Positions 1-5,427 of a DNA stretch of 5,427 nt are shown here, piece by piece (position 1 is the stretch's first letter; each line of letters opens with the position of its first letter). The stretch is from NCBI GenBank assembly GCA_030433225.1, contig JAUIMD010000167.1:1-5427 (forward strand), read 5' to 3'. The DNA is from Bacteroidia bacterium (GTDB lineage: Bacteria; Bacteroidota; Bacteroidia; Bacteroidales; UBA5342). The position numbers and the translations under genes were made by a program. The notes under the pieces were generated by a model that ran no database searches, was not told the DNA's origin, and saw nothing but the letters and a program-made list of their open reading frames with translations.

Positions 1-38
1 CCCCTTTCCCCCTTTTTCTCTCCTAATTCGCATTTTAT

Positions 39-56
39 GGACGTTTTCGTCCTTTG
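39..56 (+). terminator. weak hairpin, possible terminator of an upstream gene
   Basis: GGACG (39-43) and CGTCC (48-52) pair perfectly around a TTTT loop, and TTTG follows. The stem is only 5 bp and the following T run is short and interrupted. A gene ending just before the window could use it, but that gene is not visible, so this is a weak call. Confidence 0.2.
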
Positions 57-74
57 TCATCTTTTGTAATTATG

Positions 75-97
75 AATACTTATTCATTGGAAGTATT
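75..97. repeat. 7-bp inverted repeat, possible operator half-sites
   Basis: AATACTT (75-81) is the exact reverse complement of AAGTATT (91-97), with 9 bases between. The right arm overlaps the TATTTTTG box at 94-101, which is where a repressor would be expected to sit. In such AT-rich DNA a 7-bp pairing can arise by chance, so function is only inferred. Confidence 0.3.
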
Positions 98-101
98 TTT
101 G
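94..101 (+). promoter_or_regulatory. candidate distal Bacteroidota -7 promoter box
   Basis: TATTTTTG matches the Bacteroidota -7 consensus TAnnTTTG exactly. No TTG lies at the expected 17-23 bases upstream; the nearest is TTTTG at 62-66, about 27 bases away. If active, it would give a leader of roughly 220 bases before the ATG at 328, and the palindrome at 115-139 would fall just after the start of transcription. In AT-rich DNA such boxes also occur by chance. Confidence 0.3.
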
Positions 102-114
102 TAAGTGATTGGAA

Positions 115-139
115 TTATATTTTCAATGTGAAAATATAA
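115..139. repeat. 25-bp interrupted palindrome, candidate operator or hairpin
   Basis: TTATATTTTCA (115-125) and TGAAAATATAA (129-139) are perfect reverse complements over 11 bp around the 3-base centre ATG. The pairing stops at 114/140 (A opposite A). Such symmetry just after a promoter box suggests a binding site for a dimeric regulator. As RNA it could also fold, but the stem is almost all A-U and no long T run follows, so an intrinsic terminator is less likely. I do not recognise the half-site as that of a named regulator. Confidence 0.5.
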
Positions 140-267
140 AAGTTTGTATCTGTAAGTAGCAGTAGTATAGGTGGATAGGCTTTGTTGTAAATCGAATGAT
201 TGGGAAATTACGCCGCTTGTAGTTCATAAATAGCGGAAAGGAATTATGAGCAGTTTTGAAAACGAAC

Positions 268-275
268 TATTTTCG
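268..275 (+). promoter_or_regulatory. candidate proximal -7 promoter box of the CBM gene
   Basis: TATTTTCG differs from TAnnTTTG by one base and is identical to the box in front of the GH3 gene (2554-2561). It begins 60 bases before the ATG at 328, close to the 52-base distance seen for GH3, which favours it over the distal box. The weak point is the -33 region: only TTATG (244-248) lies at about the right distance, not a clear TTG, so activation by a regulator may be needed. Confidence 0.35.
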
Positions 276-327
276 GATAATCATTAAAATGCGATGATAT
301 TGTTTAATCACTAAAAGCTCACTAATC

Positions 328-2073
328 ATGAATAAAATTTTTACAATGTTCGCGGGTTTACTCGTATGTACCCTAACCTTCGCCCAGAAGCCTCAGGCCG
401 AGTTTACCCGATTGGGGGAAACGGCTCCCGTTTTGGATGGTGTTATTGATGCCGTTTGGGATGGCGCTACCCAATACAATATTGATCGGGATTACACCAA
501 CGAAACACCCACCGTTGGCGCCTCCTATTATAAAGCAATGTACGCCGATAGTGGAATATTTGTGTTAATTGTGGTGGACGACGATGTGCATGTGCCCTGG
601 GCAGTACAAACCGGCGGAGACCCCTGGACCTACGACAAAACCGAACTTTACTTTGACGTAAACGACGGCAACCTTACGGATGGACGCGGAGCGTCGGCAG
701 GTGGTGTAACAGGCCATTACCAGTTTGCTCCCGATTTATCCACCGAAAACCTGGCGGCAGAAGGAGCCATCGATGCCGGAAATTTCTCTTTTGGTGTTAA
801 AGTTACTGAGCCCAGTTACATTCAGGAGTATTTTATCCCATTCAACACCCTGGTGGATGAAAATGGTTTTGTGATGCCACAAACTGCACAGTTCGGTTTT
901 GATGTGTATATTTCTGACCGGGATGCAGCAGGCGATGCCGGATCAAGACAACGAAAAGTATGGTCGAACCTTGGAACTGTGAACGAAAACTGGGCCAATA
1001 TGGACGATGTTGGACTGGCCACACTGAAAGATCCTTCGGATAAAATTTATGTGGATGAAATTACCCTGAGTGCACCTTCGGCCAGCATTGAGGTGAACAA
1101 CGGAACCTTACAGATTACTGCTGCAATTGTACCCACCAATGCTACCGTGCAGGATCTGAAATGGGTGGCTGAGCCGGCAAATGCTGTTAAAATCTCAAAA
1201 ACCGGTTTAATCACTGCTGTTCGAAATGGCGAGGTTTCCATCTATGCATCATCTACGGATGGGGGTTATATCGACTCCGACCCTTTGATGATTACCATTA
1301 CCAACCAAATTCTTACTGCAGAAGAGGCCAACCTCGTAGTAAATGGCAACTTTGATAAAGGCCTTGAGTCCTGGGGTGGATGGGTAGATGCCGAATCAGG
1401 TGAAACCTATGTTGTGGAAGATGGTGTATTGAAATGTGTTACCGCCGCCAAAGCAGAGAACTGGCACTACCAGGTGAACCAAACCAATATGTTTAAGGCC
1501 ATCCCTGACATACCATACATCCTAAGTTTTAAAGCATGGAGCAGCAAATTCCGCGTGGCTACCGTCGATTTTGAAGACACCGAAGCCAATGGATACAATC
1601 GCTATGGTGCCAGTAGCTCACCCGGCAATGTGAACGGTCGCTCCGAGTGGCAATTCGATTTAACCACCGACCCCACCTGGTACGAGTTTGAGGTTACTTT
1701 TGATCAAATAACAGAAACCACCGCCGAAAAAGTGGGCTTCCTTCTTTCAGCTGACGATGGAACGGTTTATGTGGACAGTGTATACCTCATTAGCAAGGCA
1801 GATTATGATCTAATTGGAGACGAACCCACCTCCGTACGTAAAATCAATGCAACTGAATTTAAGGTATATCCTAACCCGGTAGGTACCAGCGACATGCTTA
1901 CTGTGGATATTCAGGGAAAAGATACACAAGTTTCACTGTACAATGCGGTAGGTCAAAAGGTAGACGAAAAAGTGTCGGTAAACAGCCAGGCAATGTTTAA
2001 CGTTTCCGGTTTGCAAAACGGCATCTATTTTATACGACTTGCGGATGGATCAGCACAAAAATTCATACGGTAA
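328..2073 (+). CDS. Secreted multi-domain carbohydrate-binding protein with T9SS sorting domain
   Basis: This 581-residue protein probably binds a polysaccharide outside the cell and has no catalytic domain that I can see. A Sec signal peptide covers residues 1-19, with likely cleavage between A19 and Q20. Residues about 25-236 resemble family 9 carbohydrate-binding modules: the PVLDGVIDAVWDGA entry strand (34-47), the YADSGIFVLIVVDDD strand (72-86), TELYFDVNDGN, and the later EYFIPFNTL and FGFDVYISDRD motifs. Residues about 240-327 look like a bacterial Ig-like (Big_2) domain, with the typical SKTGLITAVRNGEVSIYASS motif. Residues about 335-490 resemble a CBM4/9 beta-sandwich (NLVVNGNFDKGLESWGGW entry; VYVDSVYLI exit). 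The C-terminal 75 residues form a T9SS type A sorting domain (KVYPNPV at 512-518; NGIYFIRL near the end). The ATG at 328 is chosen because the signal peptide follows directly; no Shine-Dalgarno sequence precedes it. The gene is followed by its own terminator, so it is probably monocistronic. Domain calls are firm in kind; the glucan target is inferred from the GH16 and GH3 neighbours. Confidence 0.88.
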   Translation: MNKIFTMFAGLLVCTLTFAQKPQAEFTRLGETAPVLDGVIDAVWDGATQYNIDRDYTNETPTVGASYYKAMYADSGIFVLIVVDDDVHVPWAVQTGGDPWTYDKTELYFDVNDGNLTDGRGASAGGVTGHYQFAPDLSTENLAAEGAIDAGNFSFGVKVTEPSYIQEYFIPFNTLVDENGFVMPQTAQFGFDVYISDRDAAGDAGSRQRKVWSNLGTVNENWANMDDVGLATLKDPSDKIYVDEITLSAPSASIEVNNGTLQITAAIVPTNATVQDLKWVAEPANAVKISKTGLITAVRNGEVSIYASSTDGGYIDSDPLMITITNQILTAEEANLVVNGNFDKGLESWGGWVDAESGETYVVEDGVLKCVTAAKAENWHYQVNQTNMFKAIPDIPYILSFKAWSSKFRVATVDFEDTEANGYNRYGASSSPGNVNGRSEWQFDLTTDPTWYEFEVTFDQITETTAEKVGFLLSADDGTVYVDSVYLISKADYDLIGDEPTSVRKINATEFKVYPNPVGTSDMLTVDIQGKDTQVSLYNAVGQKVDEKVSVNSQAMFNVSGLQNGIYFIRLADGSAQKFIR

Positions 2074-2103
2074 TTAGTAGTTGAGTTTTAATTAATCTCT
2101 GGT

Positions 2104-2134
2104 AGAGGCCTTGCTTGATGTGAGGCCTTTTCCT
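2104..2134 (+). terminator. intrinsic terminator of the CBM protein gene
   Basis: AGGCCT (2106-2111) pairs with AGGCCT (2123-2128). The stem extends inward through two G-U pairs and a C-G pair (2112-2114 with 2120-2122), closing a 5-base loop TTGAT (2115-2119), and outward by a G-U and an A-U pair. TTTTCCTTT follows from 2128. It lies about 30 bases after the stop codon, as expected for an intrinsic terminator. The same bases can also be read as a direct repeat of GAGGCCTT (2105-2112 and 2122-2129). Confidence 0.75.
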
Positions 2135-2530
2135 TTACTGCTACCCAAGGATAAATCACCATGCCCGGTGTAACCGCTAGCCTTGCGAACGAGCGGAGGA
2201 TGAAATGCCTACACATCCTGGCTGCCATCGCCACCCTACGTCAAGAAGCGTCGTTAGATTTTCCCGGAAACGCCCTCCGGCAATGGGAAAGGGTCAGAAA
2301 CAAAAACCCTGAAACGGGCTCCTGCATTTACTGTTGAATCAAGGGCGCAGAGTATCCCTTTTCTGGCTGCAAATCCCCCTGAAAACGTTGAGTTCTGTAG
2401 GTGGAATAGCCCGAGGATTCGAAGGCGAAATGTTAGTGTAAGTGCCATGAAAAGAGGTTTTTGGTGTTGCTGGTATGATTAAAATAATCCCCGGAAATGG
2501 GCGTGTAGTGATTAAGTACAACCTAAAAAC
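2135..2530. other. GC-rich spacer of unknown origin between two transcription units
   Basis: This stretch of nearly 400 bases holds no recognisable gene, RNA or mobile element. Positions 2161-2280 contain about 70 G or C in 120 bases by hand count, far richer than the leader at 1-327 and the DNA just downstream (about 24 in 60 at 2461-2520). Several short inverted pairs follow one another: CCGCT/AGCGG (2174-2178 with 2192-2196), AGGATG/CATCCT (2197-2202 with 2214-2219), CCGGA/TCCGG (2264-2268 with 2276-2280), AGGGT/ACCCT (2290-2294 with 2306-2310) and AAGGG/CCCTT (2341-2345 with 2356-2360). Each alone could be chance. Reading frames stay open for 58-74 codons on both strands without similarity that I recognise. 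It could be a multicopy intergenic repeat, a decayed gene or insertion, or an unknown structured RNA. No terminal inverted repeats or target duplication are visible. Confidence 0.5.
2161..2337 (+). CDS. doubtful 58-codon ORF in the GC-rich spacer
   Basis: An ATG at 2161 opens a frame to the TGA at 2335-2337, giving 58 residues that begin MPGVTASLANERRMKC and end with PETGSCIYC. An inner ATG at 2200 would give 45 residues. The product is basic in the middle, has no clear membrane segment and contains three cysteines, two of them at the C-terminus. I recognise no family. No promoter box precedes it, and it begins right after the terminator of the CBM gene. Overlapping open frames exist on both strands (forward 2258-2479 without an early ATG; reverse 2254-2448), which suggests composition or a repeat rather than a true gene. 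It is listed because nothing else explains this stretch. Confidence 0.15.
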   Translation: MPGVTASLANERRMKCLHILAAIATLRQEASLDFPGNALRQWERVRNKNPETGSCIYC

Positions 2531-2561
2531 TTGTTGCCACTTTTCAATCCATTTATTTTCG
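2531..2561 (+). promoter_or_regulatory. Bacteroidota-type promoter of the GH3-GH16 unit
   Basis: A doubled TTG (TTGTTG, 2531-2536) stands 17 bases before TATTTTCG (2554-2561), matching the Bacteroidota pattern of a -33 TTG and a -7 TAnnTTTG with one mismatch. Transcription would start near 2567, leaving a leader of about 40 bases before the ATG at 2606. This also argues against translation from the in-frame TTG at 2531, since that codon would lie in the promoter and outside the message. Confidence 0.6.
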
Positions 2562-2605
2562 TGAAGAAACCAAATACAAATCAATTGTACAGAAATTCAT
2601 TTCAA

Positions 2606-4873
2606 ATGACACGTAACTATACATTCTACACTGCTGCTTTTTTGCTGGCCCTGGTTTTTACCGGATGTGGTCAAAAAGCGCCGGTGTACTCCAACCATCC
2701 GGATATTCCTGCAAAAGTGGAAACCCTACTGGCGAAAATGACCCTGGAAGAAAAGGTAGGCCAGATGAACCAATACAACGGATTTTATGATGCTACCGGG
2801 CCATTGCCGGAAGAAGGAGATGCCAGGCATAAGTTGGAGCACCTGCGTAACGGATGGGTAGGTTCGGTGTTAAATGTTCGTGGGGCGAAAGCGACCCGTG
2901 AACTGCAACGCATTGCGGTAGAGGAAACCCGGTTGGGAATCCCCTTAATTTTTGGTCTTGACGTTATTCATGGGCATAAAACCCTGGCGCCGGTTCCGCT
3001 GGGAGAAGCCGCAAGCTGGGACATGCAGGCCATTGAAAAATCAGCACGCATGGCGGCGGTTGAAGCCACCGCCGTAGGGCAAAACTGGACGTTTGCACCC
3101 ATGGTGGATATTACACGCGATGCCCGGTGGGGGCGTGTAATGGAAGGTGCCGGAGAAGATCCATTTTTGGGGGCCCACATAGGAGTGGCACGTGTAAAGG
3201 GTTTTCAGGGTGACGATCTTGCCGCGGACAATACCATGGCCGCTTGTGCCAAACATTTTGCAGGTTACGGTTTTTCCGAATCGGGGCGCGATTACAACAC
3301 CGTGGATGTAGGTACCTCCACCCTGTACAATGTGATTTTGCCTCCGTTTCTTGCCACGGTCGAGGCGGATGTGAAAACCGTGATGAACTCTTTTAACACC
3401 CTGAACGGAATTCCGGCTACAGGAAGTGCATTTCTTCAACGTACCATTTTAAAGGAGCGCTGGGGGTTTAAAGGATTTGTAGTATCTGACTGGGGAAGTG
3501 GCCGCGAAATGATTCCGCATGGCTATGCGATGGATTTGAACCACGCTGCAGAACTGGCAGCCAATGCCGGATCGGATATGGATATGGAATCCTATGCCTA
3601 TGTGAAACACCTGGTTGCCCTGGTACAGGCCGGTAAAGTGAAGGAAGAAATCATTAACGATGCCGTACGACGGATTCTCACCGTAAAATTTGAGCTTGGC
3701 CTGTTTGACGATCCATACCGGTATTGCAGCGAAGACCGCGAAAAAAAATGGCTCTATCATCCTGAACACCAGCAGGTGGCCCTGGATGTGGCAAAAAAAT
3801 CCATTGTTTTGCTTAAAAACGATGCGCAAATGCTGCCGCTTAATCGTGCGCAAAACATTGCGGTTATCGGAGCTCTTGCAAACGATAAAACCAGTCCGCT
3901 GGGCAGTTGGCGAATTGGCTCAGATGACGGAACCGCCATTTCGGTTTTAGAGGGGCTGGATGCCCTTGGCGTGCCCTATGCTTTTGCCCGGGGCCCCGAA
4001 TTGGTTACCGGACCACTGGCTTTTTCCACCGAACTGGAATTTAACACCACCGATAAAACCGGAATGAAAGCCGCCGTAGCACTGGCAAAAAAGGCCAAAA
4101 CAGTGGTGATGGTACTGGGCGAACATGGCTTGCAAACCGGCGAAGGCCGCAGCAGAACTGACCTGGGGCTTCCCGGATTACAGCAGGAACTGCTGGAGCA
4201 AGTGTATGCCGTAAACCCAAATATTGTACTGGTTTTAATGAACGGAAGACCCCTGGCCATTCCCTGGGCAGATGAACATCTCCCGGCCATTTTGGAAACA
4301 TGGCACCTCGGCAGTCAGTCAGGACACGCAATTGCTCAAACCTTATACGGTTTAAACAACCCGTCGGGGAAACTGCCCATGAGTTTTCCGCGCAATGTTG
4401 GCCAATGTCCTATCTATTACAACCATTTAAATACAGGGCGTCCGGGGCCCGGAACGGATGTGTTCTGGTCGCATTACATGGATGTACCCAATTCCCCGCT
4501 TTATCCTTTTGGATATGGATTAAGCTATGCATCCTTTGCCTATGCCAACCTAAGCGTTGCGGTAAAGGAGGATGGCACGGTGGACGTTTCTGTACAGGTT
4601 ACGAACGAGTCGGAGGTAGCAGGAGCCGAAGTTACCCAATTGTACCTGCACGACCGGGTTGCCAGCGTTGCCAGGCCGGTTAGGGAGCTGAAGGGATTTT
4701 CGAAAAACCATTTCAATCCTGGCGAATCCAAAACCGTATCCTTTCGCCTAACCCATAAAGAACTCGGATTTTTCGACAACAACGGAACGTTTATAATGGA
4801 GCCCGGCACATTTGATGTAATGGTGGGCACCAGTTCTCAGGAGGGACTATCCGCAACCTTTGATGTAAAGTAA
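2606..4873 (+). CDS. bglX: GH3 beta-glucosidase, BglX type, lipoprotein
   Basis: This 755-residue enzyme should release terminal glucose from beta-glucan oligosaccharides by the retaining GH3 mechanism. The ATG at 2606 gives a lipoprotein signal with cysteine at residue 21 (VFTGC); the frame is open upstream to a TTG at 2531, but that lies in the promoter and would bury the signal. Residues about 35-340 are the GH3 TIM barrel: GLDVIHG (117-123), the RWGR and GAGEDP motifs (174-186), the substrate-binding KH pair (216-217) and SDW with the predicted nucleophile D295. Residues about 398-610 are the GH3 C-terminal domain, starting at KSIVLLKND; the acid/base is probably in the GEH or TGEGRSR segment (E506 or E513), which I cannot settle. 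After YPFGYGLSY (633-641) comes a fibronectin III-like domain (about 674-745). The length fits E. coli BglX. The residues after the cysteine (GQKAP) lack the acidic run linked to surface export in Bacteroidota, so it probably faces the periplasm. The GH16 gene follows 6 bases on, implying one operon. Substrate linkage (beta-1,3, 1,4 or 1,6) cannot be read from sequence. Confidence 0.93.
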   Translation: MTRNYTFYTAAFLLALVFTGCGQKAPVYSNHPDIPAKVETLLAKMTLEEKVGQMNQYNGFYDATGPLPEEGDARHKLEHLRNGWVGSVLNVRGAKATRELQRIAVEETRLGIPLIFGLDVIHGHKTLAPVPLGEAASWDMQAIEKSARMAAVEATAVGQNWTFAPMVDITRDARWGRVMEGAGEDPFLGAHIGVARVKGFQGDDLAADNTMAACAKHFAGYGFSESGRDYNTVDVGTSTLYNVILPPFLATVEADVKTVMNSFNTLNGIPATGSAFLQRTILKERWGFKGFVVSDWGSGREMIPHGYAMDLNHAAELAANAGSDMDMESYAYVKHLVALVQAGKVKEEIINDAVRRILTVKFELGLFDDPYRYCSEDREKKWLYHPEHQQVALDVAKKSIVLLKNDAQMLPLNRAQNIAVIGALANDKTSPLGSWRIGSDDGTAISVLEGLDALGVPYAFARGPELVTGPLAFSTELEFNTTDKTGMKAAVALAKKAKTVVMVLGEHGLQTGEGRSRTDLGLPGLQQELLEQVYAVNPNIVLVLMNGRPLAIPWADEHLPAILETWHLGSQSGHAIAQTLYGLNNPSGKLPMSFPRNVGQCPIYYNHLNTGRPGPGTDVFWSHYMDVPNSPLYPFGYGLSYASFAYANLSVAVKEDGTVDVSVQVTNESEVAGAEVTQLYLHDRVASVARPVRELKGFSKNHFNPGESKTVSFRLTHKELGFFDNNGTFIMEPGTFDVMVGTSSQEGLSATFDVK

Positions 4874-4879
4874 AAGCAT

Positions 4880-5427
4880 ATGATGAACCTTAAAATTTTC
4901 CCCATACTGGTACTGGTTTTTAGTTTTTCTAAGGCCTTTTCCCAATGCTATGAGTTGGTATGGGCCGACGAATTTAACTACACAGGAGCCCCTGATCCTG
5001 CTAAATGGACACATGAGGTAAATGGCAACGGCGGAGGAAACAACGAGCTGCAATACTATACCAACAGCCTGCGGAACTCCCGGGTGGTTGACAGCATGCT
5101 TATTATAGAGGCCCACAAAGAAAACTACATGGGCAAGGCATACACCTCGGCAAGGCTCATTACCTACCAAAAAGCGGCTTTCACCTATGGCAAAATAGAG
5201 GCACGCATCAAATTGCCCTATGGGCAGGGAATATGGCCTGCCTTTTGGATGCTGGGCAACGATATTTTTACCGGCACGGGTTGGCCGGCATGCGGCGAAA
5301 TTGACATTATGGAAATGGTAGGCGGAGGTGAAGGGCGCGACGACAAAGCGTATGGAACCATTCACTGGGCCGATGCCAACGGTAACCACGCCCAATACGG
5401 TTGCAGCCGACAGCTGGCACAAGGCAT
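4880..5427 (+). CDS. GH16 endo-beta-glucanase (laminarinase-like), N-terminal part
   Basis: The gene runs off the window, leaving 182 codons plus two bases with no stop. The protein has a Sec signal peptide (residues 1-21, ending SKAFS before Q22) followed by a family GH16 jelly-roll domain. Typical landmarks are LVWADEFN (26-33), KWTHEVNGNGGGNNELQYYT (42-61), YGKIEARIKLP (103-113), GIWPAFWMLG (117-126) and the catalytic GEIDIMEMVG (139-148). In that motif E140 is the predicted nucleophile, D142 the assisting residue and E145 the acid/base; the extra M144 marks the beta-bulge form found in laminarinases and lichenases. HWADANGNHAQYG (162-174) also fits. It should cut beta-1,3- or mixed-linked glucan internally; laminarin is the best guess. 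Two adjacent ATGs (4880 and 4883) could serve; neither has a Shine-Dalgarno sequence. The 6-base gap after the GH3 stop and the lack of a promoter imply cotranscription. Any C-terminal CBM or T9SS tail is outside the window. A cysteine occupies residue 175 where glycine is common (YGCS). Confidence 0.92.
   Translation, partial: MMNLKIFPILVLVFSFSKAFSQCYELVWADEFNYTGAPDPAKWTHEVNGNGGGNNELQYYTNSLRNSRVVDSMLIIEAHKENYMGKAYTSARLITYQKAAFTYGKIEARIKLPYGQGIWPAFWMLGNDIFTGTGWPACGEIDIMEMVGGGEGRDDKAYGTIHWADANGNHAQYGCSRQLAQG

Larger units (their letters stand above)
1..327. other. AT-rich intergenic leader upstream of the CBM protein gene
   Basis: I see no coding region here. The stretch opens with a pyrimidine run (C and T only, positions 1-26) and is then strongly AT-rich; positions 61-120 have only about 13 G or C in 60 bases by hand count. 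It holds a small hairpin (39-52), two inverted repeats (75-97 and 115-139) and two TAnnTTTG-like promoter boxes (94-101 and 268-275), listed separately. The motif TTTGTAA occurs at 63-69 and 98-104, with a partial copy at 143-148. The composition fits a regulatory region rather than eroded coding sequence. Confidence 0.7.

Noticed and set aside
213..236. CCGCT/AGCGG inverted pair in the leader
   Set aside because: Only 5 bp with a 14-base loop and no extension; such pairs are expected by chance.
2341..2364. AAGGG/CCCTT hairpin followed by TTTT as a second terminator
   Set aside because: Only a 5-bp stem with a 10-base loop, part of which is the T run itself, and no supported gene ends just before it.
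2405..2430. GATTCGAA resembling a tRNA T-loop
   Set aside because: The flanking bases do not form a 5-bp T stem and there is no acceptor or anticodon stem at the right distance.
2254..2448. Reverse open frame of 64 codons in the GC-rich spacer
   Set aside because: No recognised family, start signal or promoter. Forward frames over the same bases are equally open, so it is not supported as a gene; the spacer itself is reported.
3041..3853. Reverse open frames of 132 and 134 codons inside the GH3 gene
   Set aside because: Both are antisense to conserved GH3 motifs (KH pair, SDW), with no promoter or family similarity; they are shadows of codon bias.
4847..5422. Reverse-strand open frame of 191 codons
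   Set aside because: It lies opposite the GH16 gene, whose forward frame shows an unbroken signal peptide and GH16 motifs. The reverse product has no recognisable domain.
1..5427. CRISPR array, insertion sequence, tRNA, rRNA or known riboswitch
   Set aside because: No regularly spaced repeats, transposase motifs, terminal inverted repeats with target duplication, tRNA cloverleaf or conserved riboswitch core was seen on either strand.

Overview
This window looks like a stretch of a Bacteroidota chromosome that encodes beta-glucan (probably laminarin-type, beta-1,3-glucan) use. Three things point to Bacteroidota. The first protein ends in a type IX secretion (T9SS) type A sorting domain, which is confined to that phylum. 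The putative promoters carry the phylum's TAnnTTTG-like -7 box instead of a sigma-70 TATAAT box. None of the three gene starts has a recognisable Shine-Dalgarno sequence. Genus cannot be told from this window.

Layout: positions 1-327 are an AT-rich, gene-free leader that holds a perfect interrupted palindrome and candidate promoter boxes. Positions 328-2073 encode a 581-residue secreted, non-catalytic carbohydrate-binding protein (CBM9-like, Ig-like, CBM4/9-like, T9SS tail), closed by a good intrinsic terminator at about 2104-2134. Positions 2135-2530 are a gene-poor, unexpectedly GC-rich spacer with one doubtful 58-codon ORF and no recognised element. A promoter at 2531-2561 then drives a family GH3 beta-glucosidase lipoprotein (2606-4873). 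Six bases after its stop a family GH16 endo-beta-glucanase begins (4880) and runs off the window end. All real genes are on the + strand.

Likely teamwork (inference from the families): the T9SS protein binds glucan outside the cell or on its surface, the GH16 enzyme cuts the chain into oligosaccharides, and the GH3 lipoprotein removes glucose from those oligosaccharides. No SusC/SusD pair, sulfatase or regulator lies in the window, so calling it part of a polysaccharide utilisation locus depends on flanking DNA that I cannot see.

I found no evidence of a wholly new system. The points most worth a second look are the 25-bp palindrome upstream of the binding protein, the GC-rich spacer between the two transcription units, and the multi-domain binding protein with no catalytic module.
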